Positions 15,632 through 25,387 of a DNA stretch of 64,000 bases are shown piece by piece. The DNA is from Oscillospiraceae bacterium (GTDB lineage: Bacteria; Bacillota; Clostridia; UBA1212; UBA1255). The DNA lies in NCBI GenBank assembly GCA_015069185.1, contig SVJB01000006.1:1-64000 (forward strand), written 5' to 3'. Position 1 is the first letter of the stretch. Each line of letters begins with the position of its first letter. The position numbers and the translations under genes are program-made. Below the pieces are notes generated by a model that had not been told where the DNA came from, did not search any database, and saw only the letters and a program-made list of their open reading frames with translations.

Positions 15632-18115
15632 TTATTTTATCTTTCTCCTACTTTTCAAGATAACAAATACCGTAGCTGCTGCTATAACAACTACTCCGAC
15701 TGCTATTATCACTATGACATACCAACTAATACCTGCCTTCTCACCAAAATCCGGTATTTCCTCTGACGTAAACTGGAATACGAAGCGTCCTCCTGGTACT
15801 GCTGTGCCGTCTGTATATACGTCCATTATATCGCCTGTAGATAAGTTATTATCGCACCATTTGAAGTTAAAAGTAACTCTATCTGTCATACCAAGCATAC
15901 TCCTAGGCACAGCAACCTGCATTATGTTACCTTGCACTGTGTATGACACCTTACCTACCTCTTCCCAGTTCCAGTCACCTGTACTTCTCTCTAATACCAT
16001 TTCGCTTGCAGTAGGATTGTTACGGTTAAGTATATATTCAAATTCCTCCCAATCCTTTGAATCACTTGTAGCCACCTGGGTATCTAGAAGCAGTCGCATC
16101 CAGTTAGTGTCTGTGTACGGAGACAGTGCATTTACAGTCTCTACGTAGAAATACACATTATCCTTATCGTATGATACCTTTGTTGTTTTAATATCATTTC
16201 TGGTACCTTCGTTAGTGTATGTATAACCTACATATCCGGCTGTATTTCTTTCGTATGTGTTGTTTGTGTAATAATTGTATGAAATAATATTGCTATCCTG
16301 CCATTGGTCGGCTCCTTGCGTAATATCAATAGTCTTTGCAGTTGTCTGACTATCAGGTTTGGATGCTCCCTTAAATCGTCTGATATTGCTCACAAGTTGG
16401 TAATAATAGTGATCCTTGAGTATACCCTTTGACGGCTCAATATCTCTTGAATTAGCATCGTCATATTGATCTGGAAAAGCATTGTGTACTCCACACCATT
16501 CTTCAAACCTTCCCATTACCCACTCATTCCATCCTGTTACAAATATTATCTCAGGATCTACACTTATTGCATAATCCCATTGTTCCTGGAAGTTTAATCC
16601 ATACAAAAGGGAGTTTTCGATACTTTTATCTACTTTGATTTTTTCACCACGATATGCATAGGAATATGAATATCCACGTTGCATTGTAAAGCTCCTGCCC
16701 ATATTGTGGTCCCCATTCATGGCGCTGAGTTCCATTTTCTCATAATCAGCATTCTGAGCTACACCTACTGTTGTCATCTCTACGCTGCCATCATCATTCT
16801 TGTATAGCGCTTGAGGATATACATGGAGCCAACCCCAACTGTCATCTGTCATGTCTTCTCTAAAATATGATGGCATACCTGCCCGGAAAGTAAAGTAATT
16901 CAACAATTGATATTGATACGGATCTGACTCTTCCAGCCCACTGCTATGTGCCATTATAAGAGGCTTACCTTCCCAATAGAACCATAAATCCTGATAGAGA
17001 TTCTTGCTGTACAGATTTTCATATAATCCTGCTAATGAGGTTAATGTGTTGCCGGAATATGCAAACTGTAGCATGAAGGCAACCTGTGGCGTCTTAACGC
17101 CCTGCTCTCGCGCCTCAGACCATGTTTCCAGCAGTGTCATATATCCATCTTCCCATAAGAAACTACCATTAGTGCAATCGAACAAAACAAAATCCACACC
17201 TGCATTTGCAAGCATCTCTGCATGTTTACGAAGCACATATTTATCTGTTCTGGCATAGAAGCCAAACAGAGGTTCATTCCAGAAATTCATGCCTACATAA
17301 TTATTCCATAAGGTATGATGGAAATCCTTCTTAAGTTCAGGATGCTGCTCCATTAATTGGGTAATATTTATTGGTCTGTCATATCTGTGACGAGTATCAT
17401 GCCATGTCCAGTAGAACATACCAACAATTTTATCCTTCTGTGGTCCTGTTTGACTATATCCGTCTACGGTCCTACCAAGGTCATCTATAGCTGCAAATTT
17501 CGTAGGATCCACGCCCATAATGGCAATATTACTATCTGCAGCGATTTGGGACTCCGGCGGAGCGTAATCCACAGGAAAATCCGTCATTTCGGAGGTTAAT
17601 TCAAAGCCTCCATTAGTATCACTAAGTACGATTTGTCCTTTTATAGAACCCAGATAAAATTTATCATTATAGCAATTCTTAGCGCCTACTACATTGCCCT
17701 TGTACTGATACACTGTAAAGCTACCACTCTTTACATATAAATCATAAAAATACTCACCTGCATCCAAGGGCTTATCAAACTCTAATGAAATAAGTTGGTC
17801 TGCCTCCCAAAGGTCTATTTCTTTACTTGCAATTGGAGTACCACGTCTGGAGGTGATACTATTCTTATCCCATTTATACAAAGTAGCAACAATAACACTC
17901 TTGCCTCTATTGCTTTTCGCTGCATTTATGCCCACGCTTGTAAATGAGCCAGATACTTTGAACTGGAGCTGTGCCCTGCCACCTTCAGCAATATTAACTG
18001 TCTCAACTTCACTTTCTCTATATGTATTCAGTGTTTTAGATTCTGCATTTACGTTTACAGAAAATAATGTTAACACACAAATAGTAGCTAAAATAAAACA
18101 AAGGCTCCTTTTCAA
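15632..18115 (-). CDS. Membrane-anchored GH71/GH99-like enzyme with N-terminal beta-sandwich and CBM9-like domain
   Basis: The 827-residue protein has a signal peptide (1-24). A beta-sandwich (about 28-175, with VATLYKW and LDAGEYFY) is also found in two surface proteins nearby. The catalytic-type barrel (about 200-580) has VGMFYWTWHD, LRKHAEMLANAGVDFVLFD (Asp313), DLWFYWEGKPL and VTGWNEWVMGR (Glu531). A CBM9-like domain (about 595-790) and a membrane helix with basic tail (about 795-827) follow. It should work on the outer cell surface. Translation starts at TTG: AAGGAGGAG lies 8 bases upstream, and an ATG within that spacing is out of frame. TTGACA at 18207-18212 is a candidate -35. The substrate is unknown. 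Confidence 0.65.
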   Translation of the reverse strand: MKRSLCFILATICVLTLFSVNVNAESKTLNTYRESEVETVNIAEGGRAQLQFKVSGSFTSVGINAAKSNRGKSVIVATLYKWDKNSITSRRGTPIASKEIDLWEADQLISLEFDKPLDAGEYFYDLYVKSGSFTVYQYKGNVVGAKNCYNDKFYLGSIKGQIVLSDTNGGFELTSEMTDFPVDYAPPESQIAADSNIAIMGVDPTKFAAIDDLGRTVDGYSQTGPQKDKIVGMFYWTWHDTRHRYDRPINITQLMEQHPELKKDFHHTLWNNYVGMNFWNEPLFGFYARTDKYVLRKHAEMLANAGVDFVLFDCTNGSFLWEDGYMTLLETWSEAREQGVKTPQVAFMLQFAYSGNTLTSLAGLYENLYSKNLYQDLWFYWEGKPLIMAHSSGLEESDPYQYQLLNYFTFRAGMPSYFREDMTDDSWGWLHVYPQALYKNDDGSVEMTTVGVAQNADYEKMELSAMNGDHNMGRSFTMQRGYSYSYAYRGEKIKVDKSIENSLLYGLNFQEQWDYAISVDPEIIFVTGWNEWVMGRFEEWCGVHNAFPDQYDDANSRDIEPSKGILKDHYYYQLVSNIRRFKGASKPDSQTTAKTIDITQGADQWQDSNIISYNYYTNNTYERNTAGYVGYTYTNEGTRNDIKTTKVSYDKDNVYFYVETVNALSPYTDTNWMRLLLDTQVATSDSKDWEEFEYILNRNNPTASEMVLERSTGDWNWEEVGKVSYTVQGNIMQVAVPRSMLGMTDRVTFNFKWCDNNLSTGDIMDVYTDGTAVPGGRFVFQFTSEEIPDFGEKAGISWYVIVIIAVGVVVIAAATVFVILKSRRKIK

Positions 18116-18264
18116 TACATTCTCCTCCTTATAGTATCATTTCTTCTCCGTTTCAAATATATCACACTGCGTTTGCCTACTACATAATCACACAGAGCAA
18201 ACACTTTGTCAATAAATTTTGTTAAACTATATCTCTGAAAATTTTTGCAATTTACATAATTCAA

Positions 18265-18296
18265 AAAAGCCGGCTGAAATCGCTCAGCCGGCTTTT
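18265..18296 (-). terminator. Terminator of the ECF S-component gene
   Basis: A 13-base GC-rich stem (AAAAGCCGGCTGA and complement) with a 6-base loop is flanked by A and T runs, so it could act in both directions. It lies about 20 bases after the S-component stop. Confidence 0.85.
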
Positions 18297-18315
18297 TTTT
18301 CACATAACAAAATAA

Positions 18316-18945
18316 TTATTTTCTTATTCTCTTCTCTACTTGTGCCAGCGCCATCAAAATAGCGAATGAAAGTACTGAGCAGATAACAATCTCAAGCACA
18401 CTGTTGATACTAAGAGCCGGTAAGACTACAGCCTTTACTACATCCAGCTCTACTTCGCCTACTGTAACAGGAGTATTTCCGAAAAACAGCGCCAAGAAGC
18501 TTAAGAAAAACAATGTATTAAGTAAAGGTGCTGAGATTCCTGCTGCTGCATATGAGATAACTCTCGGTTTCTTTGCCTTGATATTACATAATTTATATAT
18601 TGCTGCTGCGCCAAGCCCACAAAGAAGTCGGGATACTACACAAATGACGAAGGTAGCAAATGGTTTTAGTGAAAAAAGTGCTGTACCAAAAGCATCCATG
18701 CCAAAACATTGAGCAAAACTGGTTATACCGAAAAGAAGACCTACAACTCCGCCTCCTAAATATCCAAGCTTGGATGCAGATATTGCAACCGGTATACTCA
18801 GAAGAGTGATTGATAAGAAACCAATCTTAAGATATCCTATCGGTGTAAAGGACATCACAAGTGTCAATGCCACAAGTACGGCCAACAGTGCCATCTTATA
18901 AGTGCGGTCATTTGCGGCACGTCCTGCCGCGTTGTTATTTTTCAT
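18316..18945 (-). CDS. ECF transporter S component (vitamin-binding membrane subunit)
   Basis: The start ATG (MKNNNAAGRAAND) has AGGAGG 8 bases upstream; the frame upstream of it is ignored. The ~209-residue protein has about six membrane helices and the pattern of ECF substrate-specificity subunits: ALLAVLVALTLVMSFTPIG, an amphipathic ITLLSIPVAISA, LGGGVVGLLFGITS and PFATFVICVVSRLLCGLGAA. Such subunits dock on a shared EcfAAT energising module, which is not in the window. The ligand is unclear; pantothenate, folate or another vitamin are possible. Confidence 0.75.
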   Translation of the reverse strand: MKNNNAAGRAANDRTYKMALLAVLVALTLVMSFTPIGYLKIGFLSITLLSIPVAISASKLGYLGGGVVGLLFGITSFAQCFGMDAFGTALFSLKPFATFVICVVSRLLCGLGAAAIYKLCNIKAKKPRVISYAAAGISAPLLNTLFFLSFLALFFGNTPVTVGEVELDVVKAVVLPALSINSVLEIVICSVLSFAILMALAQVEKRIRK

Positions 18946-19001
18946 ATTAAATTCCTCCTGCTGCTGTTCAAATATAGTTATGCTGATACAGCGCAATGTA
19001 G

Positions 19002-19030
19002 ATAGTATCACCCACCAAGCCGAAAGTCAA
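19002..19030 (-). promoter_or_regulatory. Promoter of the ECF S-component gene
   Basis: TTGACT (19025-19030) and TACTAT (19002-19007) are 17 bases apart, about 56 bases before the ATG. No vitamin riboswitch is evident in the short leader. Confidence 0.7.
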
Positions 19031-19060
19031 GTTAGCGATATTACAGAGTTTCTTATATTT

Positions 19061-21103
19061 TTATGTTTGAGGTGCTGTTACCTTTTTCTTGCGTACTATT
19101 ATAAAAATTATAACGGCTACAACACAGATAACCAATAACACACCGCCTGCGTACAAATACCAAGGCAGAGAATTTGTACTATCCGAGTTATCAGAATACT
19201 CAACTGTCGTAAATGAAAACATAAAACGGCCGCCGGGAGCTACATCTCCATATTGATAGAAATCCAAAATATCTCCGCTGTCCTCTGTACTACCGTCTGC
19301 AATTGTATTATCTGCCCACTTAAAGTTAAAATTAAGCGCAGCATCGTCTATATCAAGTGCAATGGCACTTCTTGGCACAGCAAGCTGCAATCTGTTACCG
19401 CTGACACTGAACTGTGCCTTGCCGCATTCTGACCATTGCCAGCCACCGCTGCTCTTCTCAATTATAGCCTTATTATCATCATGAGACACGCGGTTGATTA
19501 TATATTCAAAGCCTTCCCAATTATCTGTCACGCCTGTATAGTCAACATCAATCAATAGCCTCATCCATGCCGGATCATCAGGTGATGTAATATCATCTAC
19601 AGTCTCAACCATAAAATAGATATACTCATCATCATATGCAACCTTAGATGTTGTGATATCGTTACGCATGGTATTATTCACATAAACGAGATCACCCCAG
19701 CCGTTGCTATTACGGTCACGTGTGCTACCTGTATAATGATTGTATTCAAGTAATACATCAGCCCACATATCCTGATTGCTGAAAATATCTATAGTTTTGT
19801 TAACATTTTTTTCTTGTGTACCGCTTTGAGGTTTGTCAACACCCTTAAATTTACGTATATTATCTACCAACTGATAATAATAGTGGTCCTTCAAATCCCC
19901 TTTGGAGGGTTCAATGTCTCGGCTGTATTCATCAGTATATTGATCTACAATTGTCACAGAAGGCGTAGGCTTACCAACCCAATTATATTGCATTCTACCT
20001 GCCACCCATTCATTCCAACCGGTAACAAATATAAAGTCGGGATCCACCTCAAGCGCATAATCCCATTGCTGTTGAAAATTAAGTCCGTACAGCTTAGAGT
20101 CCTCTATACTGCTGTCAACAGTAATTATTTCATTTTTATACTTGTATTGATACGAATACAAGCCTTCCGTATATGATCTGCCATGTACGCCGCCTCTGGG
20201 ATCATTCATACTGGTAAGACCAAATTCATTGGCATTTTGCGCAGTACCAACAGTCATTTGTTCTACAGAACCGTCTTCTCTCACACCGTATTTTCCCTGA
20301 GGATATACAGAGAGCCAACCCCATTGTCCTTCTTTTATGCTGTTTTGCTCTGTGAAATACGATGCTTGAGGTCTGCGGAATGTAAAAAATTCACTTATCT
20401 CGTATTCTATTTTCTTAGAAGTATCCAGTGATTCCGGATACGCCATGATCAAGGGCTTCCCCTCCCACATGAACCATAAGTCTCTATATCTATCCTTGTA
20501 ATATATGTCGCGGTATAAATTTTTGATCATTGCTCTGGTATTATCACACGCAGCAAAGTTAAGCATAAAAGCAATTTGAGGTGTGTCTACACCCTCTTTT
20601 CTAGCTTCATCAAAGACCTTAAGGAGAGTCTCATAGCCGTCTTCCCACGTAAACACACCGTTAGTGCAGTCAAAAACAATCACATCAACACCTGCATCAG
20701 CCAAGAGTTCTGCATGTTTCCTTACAACATATGCAGCGGTAGTGGTATAATATCCAAATAGCGGTTCGTTCCAGAAATACGGAGTAGCATCTGCAGTATT
20801 CTCCCATGCCGGATGATTCCAATCATATGCCATATCCGGATATTGTTCCAGGAGCTGTGTCATATTACGCGGCTTATTAAAAGCACTCTTATAATGCCAT
20901 GGCCAATAAAAAATACCCACGAATTTATTTTCTCTTGTAGCACCTACTTCAGAATAAGTACTGACAGTCCGTCCAAGACCGTCAACAGCTGCCCACGAGC
21001 CCGGATTAATAGAAACACTTGCAGACGAATCTGCAAGTGCCTCCATTGGAATAAAACTAAATAGAATTGTTGTAATTAATAAACAGCAAAACAATCTTTT
21101 CAT
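19061..21103 (-). CDS. Membrane-anchored GH71/GH99-like enzyme with CBM9-like domain
   Basis: The 680-residue protein has a signal peptide (about 1-24) and a barrel (about 35-420) with WAAVDGLGRTVSTYSE, VGIFYWPWH, RKHAELLADAGVDVIVFD (Asp145), DLWFMWEGKPL and VTGWNEWVAGR (Glu365). A CBM9-like domain (about 435-640) with DPAWMRLLIDVDY and LNFNFKWADN follows, then a membrane helix and KKK tail (about 648-680). It closely matches the barrel of the 15632-18115 protein but lacks its N-terminal sandwich. It lies one base after the surface beta-sandwich gene at 21105-22766, so the two form an operon. An extracellular endo-acting glycosidase is inferred. Confidence 0.65.
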   Translation of the reverse strand: MKRLFCCLLITTILFSFIPMEALADSSASVSINPGSWAAVDGLGRTVSTYSEVGATRENKFVGIFYWPWHYKSAFNKPRNMTQLLEQYPDMAYDWNHPAWENTADATPYFWNEPLFGYYTTTAAYVVRKHAELLADAGVDVIVFDCTNGVFTWEDGYETLLKVFDEARKEGVDTPQIAFMLNFAACDNTRAMIKNLYRDIYYKDRYRDLWFMWEGKPLIMAYPESLDTSKKIEYEISEFFTFRRPQASYFTEQNSIKEGQWGWLSVYPQGKYGVREDGSVEQMTVGTAQNANEFGLTSMNDPRGGVHGRSYTEGLYSYQYKYKNEIITVDSSIEDSKLYGLNFQQQWDYALEVDPDFIFVTGWNEWVAGRMQYNWVGKPTPSVTIVDQYTDEYSRDIEPSKGDLKDHYYYQLVDNIRKFKGVDKPQSGTQEKNVNKTIDIFSNQDMWADVLLEYNHYTGSTRDRNSNGWGDLVYVNNTMRNDITTSKVAYDDEYIYFMVETVDDITSPDDPAWMRLLIDVDYTGVTDNWEGFEYIINRVSHDDNKAIIEKSSGGWQWSECGKAQFSVSGNRLQLAVPRSAIALDIDDAALNFNFKWADNTIADGSTEDSGDILDFYQYGDVAPGGRFMFSFTTVEYSDNSDSTNSLPWYLYAGGVLLVICVVAVIIFIIVRKKKVTAPQT

Positions 21104-21104
21104 A

Positions 21105-22766
21105 TTAGTTTGCCTTTCTCTTAATTATTAATGCGCAACCCATAAGCAACATAACCTGCGCAATCGCACTTGATGAACCACAGCCGTTCTTTTCATTCTT
21201 TGACGGAGCCGTTGTAGGAGCAGTTGTTGCTGCATCTGTATTCTGAGGTTCGCTGGTAGGAGCCTTGGTAGACGGAGCCGCAGTAACATCCTCTACAACA
21301 CCATCCGGATCTCCTCCCACAATTGTAACACAATCAACAAAGAGACCATAATCTGTTTCAAAACCGTTTTCAAAAACAATTATTGAATCATCCTCGGACA
21401 TTTCTGACTTCCAAAGCAGAGGGAATCCTGTACTCAACTGATTACCGTCAACATCTACACCTGTTGTAGCTTCTGTCACAACAACAAGATAATGGCCGCA
21501 ACCTAAGTCCTCAGGGAAATCAATTATGCAGTTTGCGTTATCTATATGATCCTCAACCGTCACATAGTAGACAGGATCCTGGAAGATACTCTCATCATAA
21601 TCACCATACCATTTGTACACAAAGACTGTAAAAGATGTCTCATACGCACCATTTGTAGCCATGGATTTCAAAATAATTGAATCAAGAGAATTACCTGACT
21701 CAACAGTAAATTTGAAACCATACGCTACCTCTGCTGTGTATAACGGAAGAACACCTGTTCTGTCGAATGAAGTATTATACATGCTAATTACTTTTTTCTG
21801 AGTAGCCGGAGCTGTCGGTGCTGCTGTTGCAGTAGAGCTCGGGGTTTTGTTTGGATCTATCGTAGGCGTAGGTGTAGGTGTCGCATTTGAAGTAGGATCC
21901 TTGAACATAATCTGGTCAATATTGAATGCTGCATTAGATGAACCCAGAGCGATATTAGCATCCGCAGTAATCCATGCTTCTTCCGTTCTGTCCATTTCTG
22001 TTCCCTTTGCATCATAGATAACTGCCTTAGTATAGTGACCGTCTACAAGATTACTGTATTCTACATATATAGACAACTCATCATTTACATATAAGGAAAG
22101 CCTGCCGTTAGAGTCTGTCACTCTAATCTTGCCCCATGCCGCATTTGAGAAAGCACCGTATATACCGTTAACCTCATAATATTCCTGATGGTATATACTT
22201 GAATATCCCTTATCATCTCTTGTAATTATATATAATGTAACAAAATCTTCTCCATAATTTGAAAATGAAATACCAATACCACTGTCACCTACAATAGGAC
22301 CCATGCTACTATCGTGATCAGGAGCTATTTCGTAAACATTGTGAACCGGTGTACCGTCTGCTTCTCTGTCAGCTCTGATAACCATACCTGCAAATCTCTG
22401 AGTGCCCAAATCGCAGTTTGCCAGCATTGAGAATTCCCAATCGCCCTGCCACTGATCTAAGCATACAAGACTACTCATGCCTGTCATTCTCAGGAATCCT
22501 CCATTGGAATAAGCATTGGCATATAATGTATAAGGAGTGCCTCTATTTACATATATAGGTTCCCAGTGTTCTCTGATAATATTTCCGTCACTGCTATCGC
22601 CTGTTATAAATTGGGATGATCCTGTATTATGATTAGCTGTGTAGTAAGCGTTATCCCAATCGCATCCCCAATTATGTCTCACACTGTCTAGTGTAGCAGC
22701 CGAGATTGGGAGAATCGATGAAATTATAAAAACCGCAACGAGAATAAATATAATTCTTTTCTTCAT
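21105..22766 (-). CDS. Secreted two-domain beta-sandwich protein with Cys-type C-terminal anchor
   Basis: The ATG of MKKRIIFILVAVF has GGAGG 5 bases upstream, so the in-frame TTG four codons earlier is rejected. After the signal peptide comes a sandwich (about 25-290, with GPIVGDSGIGISFSNYG and VEYSNLVDGHY) homologous to those at 27519-28949 and 35526-36611. A Thr/Pro linker, a second sandwich (FTVFVYKWYGDYDESIF) like the N-terminal module of the 15632-18115 enzyme, and another Thr/Pro linker follow. The C-terminus (NGCGSSSAIAQVMLLMG then KRK) looks like a sorting tail. A carbohydrate-binding surface role is inferred. The promoter carries the AAAAAGTATATATTT box. Confidence 0.65.
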   Translation of the reverse strand: MKKRIIFILVAVFIISSILPISAATLDSVRHNWGCDWDNAYYTANHNTGSSQFITGDSSDGNIIREHWEPIYVNRGTPYTLYANAYSNGGFLRMTGMSSLVCLDQWQGDWEFSMLANCDLGTQRFAGMVIRADREADGTPVHNVYEIAPDHDSSMGPIVGDSGIGISFSNYGEDFVTLYIITRDDKGYSSIYHQEYYEVNGIYGAFSNAAWGKIRVTDSNGRLSLYVNDELSIYVEYSNLVDGHYTKAVIYDAKGTEMDRTEEAWITADANIALGSSNAAFNIDQIMFKDPTSNATPTPTPTIDPNKTPSSTATAAPTAPATQKKVISMYNTSFDRTGVLPLYTAEVAYGFKFTVESGNSLDSIILKSMATNGAYETSFTVFVYKWYGDYDESIFQDPVYYVTVEDHIDNANCIIDFPEDLGCGHYLVVVTEATTGVDVDGNQLSTGFPLLWKSEMSEDDSIIVFENGFETDYGLFVDCVTIVGGDPDGVVEDVTAAPSTKAPTSEPQNTDAATTAPTTAPSKNEKNGCGSSSAIAQVMLLMGCALIIKRKAN

Positions 22767-22810
22767 ATTAACCTCCAAATTACTTGACTTGTTTTGTATT
22801 TTATGTTTAG

Positions 22811-22848
22811 ATTATAAAGTATAAATGTGTACTAAATATATACTTTTT
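22811..22848 (-). promoter_or_regulatory. Promoter with AAAAAGTATATATTT box upstream of the surface-protein/GH operon
   Basis: TATAAT (22811-22816) lies 24 bases downstream of AAAAAGTA on the minus strand, part of a 15-base box (22834-22848). No TTGACA-like -35 is present, which suggests activator dependence. The same 15 bases occur upstream of 27519-28949. The divergent AraC gene starts about 37 bases away. Confidence 0.55.
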
Positions 22849-22884
22849 AAGACACATAATTTATAAATTAGGTCGGGTGATTTA

Positions 22885-23709
22885 ATGAACATACAGTCAA
22901 AAAATTTACATTCAGTACTCTCTGTGGACCGTCTGTACACTGCTTTTATACTTGATTTTGATTCTAATTTCTATTTCACAGGAGAATCTCATGACTTCTG
23001 GGAAATAGACTGTATACTAACAGGCAGCATCGGCTTTACATCCGGAACAAAGCTGTACGAATGCAGTGATTATGAATTAGTCATTCACCAACCCGATGTA
23101 TTTCATACCTCATGGGCCTTGAAGGAAAACATAACAAAGATACTGACAATTACATTTAACGCTGAGGGCGATGAATATTTTGTCCCAAAAGGCAAATTTA
23201 TACTAAACTCTCACGAGAGGAAAATTATCGACTTATTAGTTTCTGAAATCTCATCAACATTCAACAACCAGCTTACCATATATTCTCAATGCGACAAAGA
23301 ATCAGAGCAGATTATTAAATGCCTTATGGAGACTCTGCTCCTGTCTCTTAACCGCCGCAGCGATCAGGCCGAGGTCGCTAAAAGCCGCAATGCGTCACGC
23401 TTCTCTGACATCGCCAAATATATGAAGGATCACGTATGTCAACCATTGGTTTTGGATGAGATTTGCAAGGAATGTCACATAGGAAAGACTGCCCTCAAGG
23501 AGCTCTTTAAGCACTATACAGGAACAAGTGTCATAAAATATTATAACTATTTACGCATCAGGCACGCAATAAAGCTTATGTACAGCGGTATGAGTATGGA
23601 AGAAATTTCCTGTGAAATGAATTTTTCTTCGCAAAATTATTTTTCTACATTTTTCAAAAGAGAAACAGGCTACTCCCCTATAAATTATAAGAACCATAAA
23701 ATAAAATAA
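22885..23709 (+). CDS. AraC-family transcription regulator with cupin sensor domain
   Basis: The 274-residue protein has an N-terminal AraC-type cupin (SHDFWEIDCILTGSIGF, YECSDYELVIHQPDVFHTSW) for a sugar ligand. Two C-terminal helix-turn-helix motifs follow (LVLDEICKECHIGKTALKELFKHYTG and MSMEEISCEMNFSSQNYFSTFFKRETGYSP). It is divergent from the surface-protein/GH operon and shares its 118-base intergenic region, so it is the natural candidate to bind the AAAAAGTATATATTT box there. GGGTGA precedes the ATG at short spacing. A terminator shared with the next gene follows. Confidence 0.9.
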   Translation: MNIQSKNLHSVLSVDRLYTAFILDFDSNFYFTGESHDFWEIDCILTGSIGFTSGTKLYECSDYELVIHQPDVFHTSWALKENITKILTITFNAEGDEYFVPKGKFILNSHERKIIDLLVSEISSTFNNQLTIYSQCDKESEQIIKCLMETLLLSLNRRSDQAEVAKSRNASRFSDIAKYMKDHVCQPLVLDEICKECHIGKTALKELFKHYTGTSVIKYYNYLRIRHAIKLMYSGMSMEEISCEMNFSSQNYFSTFFKRETGYSPINYKNHKIK

Positions 23710-23740
23710 GCGCAGTACATTAAAGCACTGCGCTTATTTT
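23703..23740. terminator. Bidirectional terminator between araC-type gene and deacetylase-like gene
   Basis: A 14-base stem (AAAATAAGCGCAGT and complement) with a 10-base loop overlaps the AraC stop codon and is followed by T-runs in both directions. Confidence 0.85.
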
Positions 23741-23749
23741 TTTCCCTGG

Positions 23750-25363
23750 TCAAAGGATCTCGATTATATGTTTCTTTGCACCAAATAATGGTACAAGGTT
23801 AAGAACTTCGCCATTAACTGTCTTAGACAGTACTCTAACCTTCTTGCCGTCTACAATTACATATTCTCCGCTATTTGCAATTGAGAGCAGCATATCAGCT
23901 TGGCAGTCAGCAGTAATAATATTGCCGCTGACCTCAACCTTGCTGTTTGCTCTGTCGTGCCAGAAAATAGCAATCTTATCCGTTGTAGACAGTAGTGGGT
24001 TGTAGCCTTGCTCGTCCCAATACTTCATCGCAAACTTAAGTGCGCCTGTTGAATATGGGAAGTCCGGTCCGTCGGGCTGCAGATAGTGAGGATGGATAAA
24101 GAAATCAATTATCTCTCCGTATCTTACGGCATGGTCAAGATAATCCTTGATTTTATCCTCTATCTCAACAGAGACAAGTCTCGGTTCATAGAACGTTATC
24201 GGAATCTCTGCTGTAAGTAACATCTCGTTTCCGTGCTCTGCATCATCACAGGTAAATCTCGGGAAGGCTGAGCCAAAGGCAAAACCTCTCAGGCAGAATG
24301 CGTTAATGTCATTTAAATCTATTTCAGCAAACTTACCATTATCTGCTAAGACACCACAGGCACTTAAATAACGCATACGCTCTTGTGCAGTACCTCCCTG
24401 AACTAAACAGTGGTTAACATTTGTTATTGTCTTATATCCCAAACACTTCTCAAAAATCTCAGCCTGCTCAATCTGTCCCTCTAATGTATAAGGGAAAACA
24501 ATGTAATCACTATGAAGTGCAAATTCGCATCCCAGATCATTCATTTCCTTCATTTCCTCATAGGTGAATACAAATCCATTTTTATCGGGCATAGCATTAA
24601 TATGATAAGGAAGACCTAATTCATTCATTGCTTTTGCGGCATTCATATTAATAACTGCAGCACTGTGATCGTCATCGCCTGAGATATGTAGCATAAAGTC
24701 CGGCACAGTACCATCCTCTTTGGGCGGCATCTTGAAGAACATTGGGACATTCAATTTTCTGAATATTGTTTCTAATTCTGCTACAAGCAAGTCACTGTAT
24801 GGCTCCTTAGTATCAAAATCAGCAGGAACAGGTCTTGAATCCGGAGTTCTGCCAATAAAGAAGTCAAATACTGATTTACCCTTAGAAAATCCGTCTCCGC
24901 TATACCAAACAGAAGCTGCTAAGTCGAATCTGAAGTCCCAAACATTTTCAGCACGCTTAACTAAAGCAGGCAACTTATTTTCTCCGTCACAAGTAGCCCA
25001 CAGCAGAACCTCAGCATCCTTTGCATCATCATACACAGGCGCAAATAAAGGCAACTTATGCTCTTTTGTGAAAATATAGCCATAAATATTAGGCTCTTTA
25101 CTTGCAGTTTCAGGCTCCTTACCTACCATCGTACCGAGCAAAATAACTGCGCCCGGATTAGTTGGGATCTTGTCTATCTCTTCTGCACCGATAACGAGCA
25201 CGTCATTTTCAGTTAATGAAGAAATCTCCGGTAAACTACAAGCCTTAGCATCTATTCCCATATACTTCATAAGCGCAAGAATATATGAAGGAGTATAGTT
25301 CTTACCATCTATATTAAGTTTTTGCTTTTTTTCTGAATTATAAAGATAAAATACATTCATCAT
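23750..25363 (-). CDS. Polysaccharide-deacetylase-like protein of unknown specificity
   Basis: The 537-residue cytoplasmic protein has no signal peptide. The first ~190 residues look like a GATase/ThuA-type alpha/beta fold (NDVLVIGAEEIDKIP, GAVILLGTMVG). From about 215 there are hints of a NodB/deacetylase barrel: DFMLHISGDDDHS (Asp-rich metal site), CEFALHSDYI and DFFIHPHYLQP (His-x-His). A C-terminal beta domain (ADMLLSIANSGEYVIVDGKKVRVLS) follows. It ends an operon of surface protein, Gfo/Idh/MocA oxidoreductase and DMT transporter. I cannot name its reaction; deacetylation or another metal-dependent step on a sugar is inferred. Confidence 0.5.
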   Translation of the reverse strand: MMNVFYLYNSEKKQKLNIDGKNYTPSYILALMKYMGIDAKACSLPEISSLTENDVLVIGAEEIDKIPTNPGAVILLGTMVGKEPETASKEPNIYGYIFTKEHKLPLFAPVYDDAKDAEVLLWATCDGENKLPALVKRAENVWDFRFDLAASVWYSGDGFSKGKSVFDFFIGRTPDSRPVPADFDTKEPYSDLLVAELETIFRKLNVPMFFKMPPKEDGTVPDFMLHISGDDDHSAAVINMNAAKAMNELGLPYHINAMPDKNGFVFTYEEMKEMNDLGCEFALHSDYIVFPYTLEGQIEQAEIFEKCLGYKTITNVNHCLVQGGTAQERMRYLSACGVLADNGKFAEIDLNDINAFCLRGFAFGSAFPRFTCDDAEHGNEMLLTAEIPITFYEPRLVSVEIEDKIKDYLDHAVRYGEIIDFFIHPHYLQPDGPDFPYSTGALKFAMKYWDEQGYNPLLSTTDKIAIFWHDRANSKVEVSGNIITADCQADMLLSIANSGEYVIVDGKKVRVLSKTVNGEVLNLVPLFGAKKHIIEIL

Positions 25364-25387
25364 ACTTACATAACCCTTCTATCTTTT

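Noticed and set aside
18112..18303. Small minus-strand open frame before the 15632-18115 enzyme
   Set aside because: It covers a terminator hairpin and the promoter region and has no ribosome site or recognisable sequence.
18946..19060. Vitamin riboswitch before the ECF S component
   Set aside because: The leader after the promoter is only about 50 bases and shows no aptamer-like structure.
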